A stretch of DNA of 32,911 nucleotides from Bacillota bacterium. GTDB taxonomy: Bacteria > Bacillota_I > Bacilli_A > ML615J-28 > CAG-698. The notes beneath the pieces are model-generated. The model was given only the letters and a program-made list of their open reading frames with translations, searched no databases and was not told where the DNA came from. The stretch is taken from contig JAEEHM010000025.1 in assembly GCA_016280895.1 (NCBI GenBank), positions 1 through 32,911 of the forward strand, in the 5' to 3' direction. Both the position numbers and the translations under genes were made by a program. Positions 27,061 to 32,911 of the stretch are shown here, one piece after another. The first letter of the stretch is position 1; every line of letters starts with the position of its first letter.

Positions 27061-27230
27061 TTAAAAAATAATCGAGACTTTTTATAGTCACAACGTAGGG
27101 TTGAAACTATTAAAAACATCTGTATTGGGAAACATACTGATTATAATCAGTTCGAATTTCTTTGTTTTCACCATAGTTATTGCTCTATAAGTCTTTCGAT
27201 ATTTGAAGATTTATACAAAAATATAATAAA

Positions 27231-27258
27231 AATATGTCCAAAAAGGGCATATTTTTTT
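27231..27258 (+). terminator. Second intrinsic terminator
   Basis: 9-bp stem AATATGTCC / GGGCATATT (one T-G pair), A5 loop, T-run. There is no gene immediately upstream, so it may be a leftover of a deleted unit. Confidence 0.85.
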
Positions 27259-27274
27259 ATAAACTGACTAGTCG

Positions 27275-27320
27275 TTCACAGAGAATCGAATAGTACATTC
27301 AGTCGGAATCGAACCATTGC
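27275..27320. repeat. Two tandem 23-bp units with TCGAA core
   Basis: Units at 27275-27297 and 27298-27320 both begin TTCA and share GAATCGAA at the same offset. The second contains GGAATCGAACC, close to the core of the 24-bp repeats at 29855 and 31086. It lies about 150 bp upstream of the regulator's promoter. Confidence 0.5.
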
Positions 27321-27471
27321 AATTAATGGGTTAAATTCCATTTGCTTCTAAGGCGTAAACAATCAGGAATTTGTATCAGGGAGTTAAGTTAAAATTATTA
27401 TAAATATCAAATTATTCTATATAATAATATTAGATATCAAATATTGGTTGATTTTGTCAAAAACGGCTCCA

Positions 27472-27500
27472 TTGTTAGTTTATTTCTGATATGATAAAAT
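27472..27500 (+). promoter_or_regulatory. Sigma-A promoter of the regulator-peptidase operon
   Basis: TTGTTA (27472-27477), 17-bp spacer, TAAAAT (27495-27500), 25 bp before ATG 27526. Confidence 0.78.
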
Positions 27501-27525
27501 ATAATTGCTTAAGGAGGATTAGATT

Positions 27526-28377
27526 ATGAGCATAAGCAACGTTATTAAAGAATTGAGATTAAAAAAGGAAATTACCCAAGAAGAGCTTGCAAAGAAGTTG
27601 AATATTTCAACACAAGCAGTTTCGAAGTGGGAAAATGGTGGCTCTCCAGATATTGATATTATTCCAGCAATTGCTGAGTATTTTGATGTATCAATAGATT
27701 ATTTATTTGAACGTAAAAAAATATATTCAAAAGATGTTGAAAAAGTTATTGCTAAATATTTAAGTGAAATTAGCGACGATAAAGTAAAATATATGAAGAT
27801 ATATGAGTTATCATTTTTAATGAGCGTATTTGGCCAAAAACTAGATATTAACACAGATAAAGAAAAAGTAAGTGATTTGATGACTAGTGATGATTTGTTT
27901 TATTCATTAGTTGTAAATAATGGTGGTTTTTCTATTACTTCATTCAATAGTAATCTTCCATTTAATTTTTGCTTTCCAAGACCTAGAAATGGATATTATG
28001 ACAACTGTTACAAGGATAAAGAAAGACATCTACAGTTTTTAAGAGCAATATCACAAGAGGATTTTTACGATACTTTAGTGTATTTGAATAAAAGAGATGA
28101 TACAAGTTTTACTGAGAAGCTTATTGAAAGAGAGTTACATATCACTATTGAAAGATCTATAGAGATAATAAAAACATTACTTGATTTTAAAATAATTGAA
28201 AAGCAAGATTTGATTTTAGATGATAATTATATTTCAACATACAAATTGATAAAGACACCTTTCATTATTGCATTTTTAGCTGGTCTTGAATTAATGGCTA
28301 ACAAGCCACACAACTATTATTATTGGTTGAATAATAATGATGTTGATTTTTTTGAAAAGGATCTAGAAAATGACTAG
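27526..28377 (+). CDS. Xre-family HTH transcriptional regulator with unknown C-terminal domain
   Basis: A 283-aa protein. Residues 4-62 form a typical Xre/Cro HTH (IKELRLKKEITQEELAKKL ... STQAVSKWENG), followed by DISIDYLF-type sequence common after such domains. The C-terminal 210 residues are not a known sensor to me; a stretch near 160-230 (HLQFLRAISQEDFYDTLVYL, then FTEKLIERELHITIERSIEIIKTLLDFKII) looks like a winged-helix or helical bundle. AAGGAGG precedes ATG 27526. It overlaps the downstream peptidase gene by 8 bp, so the two are made together; the peptidase may act on this regulator or its target, but that is inference. Confidence 0.85.
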   Translation: MSISNVIKELRLKKEITQEELAKKLNISTQAVSKWENGGSPDIDIIPAIAEYFDVSIDYLFERKKIYSKDVEKVIAKYLSEISDDKVKYMKIYELSFLMSVFGQKLDINTDKEKVSDLMTSDDLFYSLVVNNGGFSITSFNSNLPFNFCFPRPRNGYYDNCYKDKERHLQFLRAISQEDFYDTLVYLNKRDDTSFTEKLIERELHITIERSIEIIKTLLDFKIIEKQDLILDDNYISTYKLIKTPFIIAFLAGLELMANKPHNYYYWLNNNDVDFFEKDLEND

Positions 28378-29671
28378 AGATGAATTTTTAAATTTATATG
28401 CAAAATTAACTTCAAAACTATCTGATAGTGAATTGGAGCAATTACATAACCTACTATGCAAATTTGAAATAGAAAAAGAAGATTTGAGAATCCTAGATGC
28501 ATTTTACATGCCCAATGGTGACACTAAAGTTCCTGCAATTGAAGAACTTACTCCATCGCAAATGAAATATGAATTGAGAAACATATTTGTTTTACTAAGA
28601 AATAATTATAGTGGATACGATTATTTTAATAAAAAAGGTGAATTGGACAATTTAAAAAATGCACTTGAAGAAAAGGTAAATAGAATTAACCATAATATGA
28701 AAACAACTGAGTTTTTTGAGATTGTGTCAAAAGATTTAAACAAAGTAATTAAAGACAATCATATTTATTTTGATTGCAACGGAGAAATCTTTAATCTGGG
28801 AACTTGTGTAGCCCCTTATTTTACAGATGTAGTTGTTGAAAAAGATAATGATACATATGTAGTAATAAATGAGAATATTTTTTTCAACAAGGGATATATA
28901 ATAAGACAAAATATTGATAATTATATATTTAGAACTTTACCTAGTTCCAAAGAACGTTTTTTAATAGGAATACTAAAAGATGCATATGTTGATAATATTG
29001 AGTCTATAATTATTGATAACGTTATACTACCTTTACACAAATCTAGAACTGCAGATGTTAGATTTAATGAACCTAATCATTTAGTAAATTATGACGACCA
29101 TAAGATGTTAGTTCTTACAAAATGTAAAATGCAAGAAGGTGTAGATTATAGAGAATGGGGTAGACAATTATTAGACGGAAAACATGCTGTTATATCTGTG
29201 GTAGGCAATCCAGGTGGATCATCGATAATGTGTAGTCAAATTATAGAAGGTTTAAATGATAATGGTGTATGGAATGTTGAGTCGTCTACTATGAATGTAT
29301 ATCAAGTTACAGGAATTCCTTATAGATACTATTCTAGTGGTGGTAATGTTTCCACTAAAAAAGGGAAATATAATGGTCAATTATATGTTCTTATGAATAA
29401 AAATACTGCCTCAGCTGGTGAGGCATTAGTATCAATTACTAGCAATGTAAGTAACGTGATTAAAGTAGGAACAAATACAATGGGATGTGGAGAATTTGGC
29501 GAATCTACTAGTTATGTTTTGCCACAATCACATGTAACTATTCACTTACCTTATAAAGTATTTTATATGGAAGGATTTCATGAAGGAATTGGATTTTCCC
29601 CAGATTATTGGTTAGATACTGATAATATTATTGAAATATTTAATAATTGGTTAGTAACTCACAAAGAGTAG
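28370..29671 (+). CDS. S41-like (tail-specific/tricorn-type) peptidase, predicted cytoplasmic
   Basis: A 433-aa protein. The C-terminal half has the S41 fold: VVGNPGGSS in place of the usual DxRxNxGG, NKNTASAGEAL with the nucleophile S348, then VGTNTMGCGEFGES, and a final substrate-pocket region GIGFSPDYWL. In Ctp-type enzymes a GKG motif after the Ser supplies the catalytic Lys; here it reads GCG, so the protein either uses a tricorn-type Ser-His scheme or is inactive. The N-terminal 130 residues are helical. There is no signal peptide or membrane segment, unusual for S41 proteins, which are mostly exported. It overlaps the Xre regulator by 8 bp. The target is unknown. Confidence 0.8.
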   Translation: MTRDEFLNLYAKLTSKLSDSELEQLHNLLCKFEIEKEDLRILDAFYMPNGDTKVPAIEELTPSQMKYELRNIFVLLRNNYSGYDYFNKKGELDNLKNALEEKVNRINHNMKTTEFFEIVSKDLNKVIKDNHIYFDCNGEIFNLGTCVAPYFTDVVVEKDNDTYVVINENIFFNKGYIIRQNIDNYIFRTLPSSKERFLIGILKDAYVDNIESIIIDNVILPLHKSRTADVRFNEPNHLVNYDDHKMLVLTKCKMQEGVDYREWGRQLLDGKHAVISVVGNPGGSSIMCSQIIEGLNDNGVWNVESSTMNVYQVTGIPYRYYSSGGNVSTKKGKYNGQLYVLMNKNTASAGEALVSITSNVSNVIKVGTNTMGCGEFGESTSYVLPQSHVTIHLPYKVFYMEGFHEGIGFSPDYWLDTDNIIEIFNNWLVTHKE

Positions 29672-29716
29672 ATCAACAAACTACTTTTTGTATAACACAC
29701 ACATTAGACTTTGTCT

Positions 29717-29754
29717 ATATGTCTTTTGCTGAAATAGGCAAAAAAGACACATAT
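29717..29754 (+). terminator. Imperfect hairpin after the peptidase gene
   Basis: GTCTTTTGC pairs with GGCAAAAAAGAC, with a small bulge, flanked by complementary ATAT ends. It is weakly T-tailed and may act with the next terminator. Confidence 0.5.
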
Positions 29755-29765
29755 TTAATAAAAAT

Positions 29766-29808
29766 AGCAGCTTTAAACCCCTAAAAATGGTATGAGCTGC
29801 TTTTTTTA
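29766..29808 (+). terminator. Terminator of the regulator-peptidase operon
   Basis: 7-bp stem AGCAGCT / AGCTGCT around a 22-base loop, followed by a run of T. Confidence 0.8.
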
Positions 29809-29838
29809 TTACCTCATAAGTGACTTTTTGTCATACTA

Positions 29839-29974
29839 CCTATCTACAGTTACCAAAGAGAGTTGAACCTTTGGTGTTAACGAGATTTGAACCATTAGTT
29901 CAACCACATAAAACAGGTCTACAGATAACGAGAATTGAACCTGTAAAGACAACGAGAGTTGAACCATTTGTGGC
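29839..29974. repeat. Tandem array of 24-bp repeats (five units, one decayed)
   Basis: The motif AACGAGAnTTGAACC (15 conserved bp plus 9 variable bp) recurs with an exact 24-bp period: units start at 29855, 29879, (29903, decayed), 29927 and 29951. The first 55 bp (29839-29893) match 31070-31124 with three mismatches. The array ends just before the promoter of the lipoprotein gene. The core resembles the reverse complement of a tRNA T-loop (GGTTCAAnTC), but no tRNA stem forms. Confidence 0.8.
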
Positions 29975-30003
29975 TTATATTGCTTTTAATGTTTTATGAT
30001 CTA

Positions 30004-30012
30004 TGGTAAAAT
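30004..30012 (+). promoter_or_regulatory. Extended -10 promoter, lipoprotein gene
   Basis: TGGTAAAAT (TGn plus -10 TAAAAT). The best -35 candidates (TTGCTT at 29980) are badly spaced. The leader to ATG 30145 is about 125 nt. Confidence 0.45.
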
Positions 30013-30144
30013 ATAAATAAGTAAAATAGTTTCGGAAAAAATATGGGTTTTATTTGTTATATTATTAGAAGGTATAGTTTTGATGAAATGAATGAAACTT
30101 TTTTGTTTGCTTATGTGTATTATTAGTGTAAGGAGGTCACGCTC

Positions 30145-31014
30145 ATGAAGAAAATCTTATTAATAATTTTATTGGCTTTTTTAGCATTATTGTTTATTGG
30201 TTGTGTAGATAAAAAAGATGTTAAACTAATAAAAATTAATGATAAATGGTTAGGCAGAACTATTTATGAGAAAGAAGGTCTTATTAATAAAGTAGATACT
30301 GAATATTTTGAAATCACAAATAACACACTAATTCTTGATCCAATGCATAGTTATAGAATTGAAAGAATAGATAAAGATAATGATTTTTACACGTTAGAAA
30401 TAAAATATCCTGAAGATTCTTTTATTTATAGTGCAAAAGATGAGTGGAATTATGAATGCTATTATTTGATTGTTGGAAAGAATGATTATTTTAGGATATG
30501 TGATATGTATTTTAATAAAGAAGAAAAGTATGTAGAAAGAATCTATAATTTAACAAGAATTAGTGAACTCATAACAAGTCTATCAGAAGAATTACCAGAT
30601 GATTTTTCTTTTGAACTATCATTTGGTTTTGATGGTTATTATAATTCAAAAACAGGTGTTTTAAGAAATGGTTATAATTATGATCTAGATAAAGAATGTG
30701 TAACTGAACTATTCTTAACAAGTGAAGAACTAGCTACTATTTACAAGATGTTACGAGAAATTATGATAGATAATATTCCTAACTATTTAATGGTTAGTAA
30801 TCAATTTGTAAAGCCATCTTATAATCCATTTATTAAAATAGAATATAATAATTTTAGTAAATTAGTGAAGTTTAGTAACGGGTCTTATATTAAAGTAGAT
30901 GAATGGTATTATTATCAAGAGTTTGGTGAAGTGTATTATAAAATTGTAAATGAATACATTAAAAGTAGTGAGGAGTTTAAATCACTTCCACCTAATCAAA
31001 ATTTATATGATTAA
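30145..31014 (+). CDS. Lipoprotein of unknown function
   Basis: A 289-aa protein with a lipoprotein signal: Lys-rich start, hydrophobic core (about 4-18), and Cys20 in LLFIGC, which fits a loose lipobox (Phe at -3 is less usual). Lipid attachment would place it on the outer face of the membrane. The mature part is rich in Tyr, Glu and Lys, with short strand-forming runs and no enzyme motif. A perfect-looking AAGGAGGT lies upstream of ATG 30145. It is a single-gene unit between a 24-bp repeat array and a terminator. No family is recognised. Confidence 0.8.
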   Translation: MKKILLIILLAFLALLFIGCVDKKDVKLIKINDKWLGRTIYEKEGLINKVDTEYFEITNNTLILDPMHSYRIERIDKDNDFYTLEIKYPEDSFIYSAKDEWNYECYYLIVGKNDYFRICDMYFNKEEKYVERIYNLTRISELITSLSEELPDDFSFELSFGFDGYYNSKTGVLRNGYNYDLDKECVTELFLTSEELATIYKMLREIMIDNIPNYLMVSNQFVKPSYNPFIKIEYNNFSKLVKFSNGSYIKVDEWYYYQEFGEVYYKIVNEYIKSSEEFKSLPPNQNLYD

Positions 31015-31024
31015 AAACTGAGAG

Positions 31025-31061
31025 AAAACCAACAAGCCAGGATGAATAGTCTTGGTTTTTT
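31025..31061 (+). terminator. Terminator of the lipoprotein gene
   Basis: 8-bp stem AAAACCAA (31025-31032) with TTGGTTTT (31052-31059) and a T-run, 10 nt after the stop codon. Confidence 0.8.
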
Positions 31062-31069
31062 CGAACTCC

Positions 31070-31157
31070 CCTATCTACAATTACCCAAGAGAGTTGAACC
31101 TTTGATGTTAACGAGATTTGAACCTGTAAAGACAATGAGAATTGAACCCCAGTTATT
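31070..31157. repeat. Second array of 24-bp repeats (three units)
   Basis: Units start at 31086, 31110 and 31134, giving an exact 24-bp period. Unit 2 joins the left half of unit 2 of the first array to the right half (tgtaaagac) of its unit 4, as if two units (48 bp) had been deleted by recombination. The last unit runs into the -35 box of the next promoter. Confidence 0.8.
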
Positions 31158-31184
31158 GAATTAGTTTGTGGTGTGTGGTATAAT
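31156..31184 (+). promoter_or_regulatory. Sigma-A promoter of the gene at 31216
   Basis: TTGAAT (31156-31161), 17-bp spacer, extended -10 TGGTATAAT (TATAAT 31179-31184). The -35 box overlaps the end of the 24-bp repeat array, so the repeats could act as an operator. Confidence 0.85.
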
Positions 31185-31215
31185 CTTATTATAAGAATAA
31201 TTAGGTGAAAACATT

Positions 31216-31854
31216 ATGAAAGTATTAGTCGATGAAATTAGTATGGAACAATTGAATAAAGTAAAGAATTACTTTGTAAGTGATGAAGAAATCAAAATCC
31301 TCGAATATTGTGATAAGTCTGTAGCTTACTATGAATGCGAAAATCCATTTTATATTGAAGAATCTATTAAGGATATCGATAGAGTTTTAAAACTATGCGA
31401 GGATGTTTCTTACAATTCAAGTATTATGAAAAAAATTAAATGGGACGACTTCGATAAGTTTTGGTGGTTAATACTTGAAATAAAGAAACAAAGAGATATT
31501 GGTATTAAAACTGGTGATATTGAATATGTCTATGCCATGACTAAAGATATTGTTCCTGTAACATTGACAGATACTGAGAAACTAAATCGCGGTTTTACAT
31601 TTGAAACACCACACTTAGTGGTATATGGGAAATCAAAACTTGGAGAGATGATGTTATATAAAGATATTGAAGATATGAGTGATTTTGTGTTTTTTGTCGA
31701 ATTTATGAAAAGAGGACTATTTGGAAAGAAGTATAAAGAGTATAGCCATTATCATCCGCAAGACTATGAAGAAGCTATTAAAGGTGTGATTGGTTGGATG
31801 ACAAATAGTCGAGAATTTATTGATAAATTTAAAATTGCAATTGAAGATAATTAA
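31216..31854 (+). CDS. Unknown soluble protein
   Basis: A 212-aa protein with no signal peptide and no membrane segment. It is acidic and aromatic-rich (WDDFDKFWWLILEIKKQ near 75-91), with a central strand-rich part (VPVTLTDTEKLNRGFTFETPHLVVYGKS) and a C-terminal helical region. I recognise no catalytic motif. The style (small, acidic, solitary, own promoter, beside a toxin-antitoxin system) is what immunity or anti-toxin proteins often look like, but that is only inference. ATG 31216 is preceded by TTAGGTGA. Confidence is high that it is a gene, low on function. Confidence 0.75.
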   Translation: MKVLVDEISMEQLNKVKNYFVSDEEIKILEYCDKSVAYYECENPFYIEESIKDIDRVLKLCEDVSYNSSIMKKIKWDDFDKFWWLILEIKKQRDIGIKTGDIEYVYAMTKDIVPVTLTDTEKLNRGFTFETPHLVVYGKSKLGEMMLYKDIEDMSDFVFFVEFMKRGLFGKKYKEYSHYHPQDYEEAIKGVIGWMTNSREFIDKFKIAIEDN

Positions 31855-31878
31855 AGAAAAAAATGATTATATATGGTC

Positions 31879-31907
31879 TTGACTTTCTTAATATTATAGT
31901 GTAAAAT
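31879..31907 (+). promoter_or_regulatory. Promoter of the type III antitoxin RNA
   Basis: TTGACT (31879-31884), 17-bp spacer, TAAAAT (31902-31907). Transcription would begin around 31914, right at the first repeat. Confidence 0.85.
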
Positions 31908-31913
31908 GTAGTT

Positions 31914-32001
31914 ACAAAGTGTGAGAGTAACACTATAAAGAAATCTCGATTGAAGACACAGTGTGAGAGTAACACTATAAAGAAATCTCGATTGAAGAAA
32001 T
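31914..32001 (+). ncRNA. Type III toxin-antitoxin system RNA antitoxin (two repeats)
   Basis: Two direct repeats of 39 identical bases start at 31918 and 31960 (period 42). Each can form an H-type pseudoknot: AGTGT pairs with ACACT, and GAGA, lying between them, pairs with TCTC further on (copy 1: 31918-31922 with 31930-31934, 31923-31926 with 31944-31947; copy 2 is shifted by 42). A strong promoter precedes it and a terminator hairpin follows, then the toxin gene. This is the layout of ToxI, TenpI and CptI antitoxins, where the toxin cuts the precursor into single pseudoknot units that inhibit it. Subfamily is not assigned. Confidence 0.87.
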
Positions 32002-32036
32002 GCTCTCGGGCCTTTTTGGTTCTGAGAGCTTTATTC
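32002..32036 (+). terminator. Attenuating terminator between antitoxin RNA and toxin
   Basis: Stem GCTCTCGGG (32002-32010) with TCTGAGAGC (32021-32029), including G-U pairs, plus a T-rich tail. In type III systems this terminator lets only some transcripts read into the toxin, keeping antitoxin in excess. Confidence 0.85.
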
Positions 32037-32094
32037 TACTTGTGAGGCACTAATGGTTAAGCATTATGAAATAAAACATTTAAGTAATTAGTTT

Positions 32095-32511
32095 ATGCAA
32101 AAATATCCAGATAATATTTATCCTGAATTTGAAAATATACTTAATAGGCCATATGTCGTATTTATAATTAAAATTGATAATCATACTTTTGCTCTTCCTT
32201 TTAGGACTAATATGAATCATAAGTATGGTTATAAATTTAAAACAACAGGTAGGGTTACTAATTATTCTACAGGACTTGATTTTACAAAAGCAGTTTTGGT
32301 TGATGATGCCTCACTATTAGGAGATCCCGCAATAATAGACAATAAAGAGTATCTAGAACTTAGTAAAAAGCATTTTTTCATAAGAAAACAATTTATAAAG
32401 TATTTTGAGAATTATAAAAGATATTTAAAAAATGAACTGAATGAATATCAATCTAAAGCATATGTTTATTCAACATTAAAGTATTATCATAAAGAACTTG
32501 GGATTCAATAG
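32095..32511 (+). CDS. Type III toxin-antitoxin endoribonuclease toxin, ToxN/TenpN/CptN superfamily
   Basis: A 138-aa protein with the features of type III toxins: an N-terminal strand pair (RPYVVFIIKIDNHTFALPFR) followed by TNMNHKYGYKF, then GLDFTKAVLVDD, and a helical C-terminus with KYFENYKRYL. The FALPFR ... H-K-Y and GLDFTKA motifs resemble TenpN-type toxins most. It would be a ribonuclease that cuts its own antitoxin RNA and, when free, cellular mRNA. A stop codon (32089-32091) directly precedes the TTT ATG start, so this ATG is forced; there is no convincing ribosome binding site, consistent with low toxin output. It is short for ToxN (about 170 aa). Such systems often act as phage defence. 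Family from motifs and layout; no search run. Confidence 0.85.
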   Translation: MQKYPDNIYPEFENILNRPYVVFIIKIDNHTFALPFRTNMNHKYGYKFKTTGRVTNYSTGLDFTKAVLVDDASLLGDPAIIDNKEYLELSKKHFFIRKQFIKYFENYKRYLKNELNEYQSKAYVYSTLKYYHKELGIQ

Positions 32512-32562
32512 ATACTGATAATACTATAATGAGAATGCATAATAATCCATCGATGAAAAGAG

Positions 32563-32597
32563 TAGCATTATGCACTGGTGGCTATTTTTTTATTTTT
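32563..32597 (+). terminator. Terminator of the toxin gene
   Basis: TAGC (32563-32566) pairs with GCTA (32581-32584), and an overlapping TGCATAAT / ATTATGCA inverted repeat lies just upstream. Runs of T follow (32585-32597). Confidence 0.7.
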
Positions 32598-32708
32598 TAT
32601 AAGAGTCTTTTTGTCATACTAGCAGAAAACTTTTCGTCAGAAATGTTTTTTGTACAGTAAAACCTTTAAAAGTGACTATTTGTCCAACACACACATATTG
32701 AATAGTCA

Positions 32709-32740
32709 AAGATGATACAAAAAATGTGTCATCTTTTTTT
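32709..32740 (+). terminator. Intrinsic terminator
   Basis: 11-bp stem AAGATGATACA (32709-32719) with TGTGTCATCTT (32725-32735), one G-U pair, A5 loop and a T-run. No gene directly precedes it in the 197 nt after the toxin gene, so it backs up the toxin terminator or is a leftover. The rest of 32512-32903 contains the 23-bp array and a promoter. Confidence 0.88.
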
Positions 32741-32777
32741 AATTTGAATATTTTAAAAAAAGCAAAAGTAAAATATC

Positions 32778-32869
32778 TCAAATCTTGGAAATGAAATACT
32801 TCAAATCTTAGAAGTGAAAATCCTCAAATATTAGAAACAATTTTACTCAAATTCTTGAAATTGCCATTA
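32778..32869. repeat. Four tandem 23-bp repeats (TCAAATnTTnGAA)
   Basis: TCAAAT begins at 32778, 32801, 32824 and 32847, an exact 23-bp period. Units share TCAAATcTTaGAA with drift; the fourth is the most divergent. The -35 box of the next promoter lies inside unit 4. The spacing, about two helical turns, fits a multi-site operator. Confidence 0.8.
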
Positions 32870-32883
32870 AAATATGATAAAAT
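32855..32883 (+). promoter_or_regulatory. Promoter of the gene starting at the window end
   Basis: TTGAAA (32855-32860), 17-bp spacer, TAAAAT (32878-32883). GAGGTGA at 32890-32896 is the ribosome binding site for ATG 32904. The leader is short. Confidence 0.8.
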
Positions 32884-32903
32884 ATTGTTGAGGTGACTAA
32901 TCT

Positions 32904-32911
32904 ATGTATAA
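32904..32911 (+). CDS. Start of a gene cut by the window end
   Basis: ATG 32904 follows GAGGTGA by 7 nt and lies 20 bp after a promoter -10 box. Only the codons for Met-Tyr and two more bases are visible, so nothing can be said about the product. Confidence 0.6.

Larger units (their letters stand above)
26893..27525. other. 633-nt gene-free region between the ABC exporter and the Xre regulator
   Basis: Contents in order: eroded rlmD 3' end (26943-26978), strong terminator (27019-27060), TCGAGAC (27072-27078) complementary to GTCTCGA in the eroded rlmD end, block tagggttgaaac (27096-27107), second terminator (27231-27258), a two-unit 23-bp repeat (27275-27320), and the regulator's promoter (27472-27500). 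I see no gene on either strand beyond short chance frames. Confidence 0.65.
29672..30144. other. 473-nt gene-free region before the lipoprotein gene
   Basis: It holds two hairpins (29717-29754, 29766-29808), the palindrome-like gtgactttttgtcatac (29821 region; 15 nt of it recur at 32607-32621), the 24-bp tandem array (29839-29974), and an extended -10 promoter (30004-30012). A 27-codon open frame at 30042-30125 lacks a ribosome binding site and is not called. Confidence 0.65.

Noticed and set aside
29855-29974. Integron attC sites (GTTGAAC fits GTTRRRY, GTTCAAC fits RYYYAAC)
   Set aside because: Order, spacing and extended imperfect palindrome of attC are missing, units repeat every 24 bp, and no integrase is visible.
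30042-30125. 27-codon ORF upstream of the lipoprotein gene
   Set aside because: No ribosome binding site, no coding-like composition, and it lies in the leader of the next gene.
29839-31157. 24-bp arrays as CRISPR arrays or degraded tRNA genes
   Set aside because: The conserved part is 15 bp and the variable part 9 bp, far too short for CRISPR, and no cas genes are present. The reverse complement contains a T-loop-like GGTTCAAnTC, but the flanking bases do not form a T-stem or any cloverleaf.
31918-31998. 42-bp-period repeats as a CRISPR remnant
   Set aside because: Only 3 nt separate the two identical 39-nt copies, so there is no spacer; pseudoknot pairing, promoter, terminator and toxin gene explain them better.
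23664-32911. Insertion sequence or intact prophage in the island
   Set aside because: No transposase, integrase, terminal inverted repeats with target duplication, or phage structural gene is visible.

Overview
The window reads as chromosomal DNA of a low-GC, Gram-positive-type bacterium, probably an uncultured gut Bacillota/Bacilli lineage (Erysipelotrichia-, RF39- or Acholeplasma-like). This rests on the AT-rich sequence, strong purine-rich ribosome binding sites, near-consensus sigma-A promoters, short T-tailed terminators, a pyrophosphate-type phosphofructokinase and a bacterial GAPDH. TGA behaves as a stop and Trp is TGG, so the standard code applies. Every gene is on the + strand. The taxonomic placement is an inference.

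Bases 1-4160 hold the 3' part of gap, then a probable operon: an RlmD/RumA-type rRNA methyltransferase, a REC-GGDEF-EAL cyclic-di-GMP phosphodiesterase with an intact EAL site and a degenerate GGDEF site, and a small HPt phosphotransfer protein overlapping it.

Bases 4243-17035 are the centrepiece. A consensus promoter feeds a class I cyclic-di-GMP riboswitch (GEMM-I) whose P1 3' strand is also the 5' arm of a 12-bp terminator, a layout predicting an ON switch. It controls four tightly packed genes: three membrane-tethered or secreted proteins with single N-terminal hydrophobic segments, and a 3318-residue secreted protein with more than 20 GLUG-like beta-helix repeats and no visible wall anchor. 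With the phosphodiesterase next door, this looks like a self-contained c-di-GMP-controlled surface fibre or adhesin locus.

Bases 17072-23661 are more ordinary: two GNAT acetyltransferases, a TIGR02206/YwaF-like membrane protein, PPi-phosphofructokinase, a secreted phosphodiester-glycosidase (NAGPA-domain) protein, and a second RlmD paralogue.

From 23662 to the end the window is an accessory island. It has long intergenic regions, eroded copies of the rlmD 3' end after two successive cargo units (a membrane protein; a lone ABC exporter), an Xre-type regulator overlapping a cytoplasmic S41-like peptidase, a lipoprotein, an unknown soluble protein, a type III toxin-antitoxin system (two 42-bp-period RNA repeats that can each form an H-type pseudoknot, a terminator, and a ToxN/TenpN-like toxin), and the first codons of another gene. 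Short tandem repeats of 23-24 bp lie close to three of the island promoters and look like operator arrays or a new repeat family.
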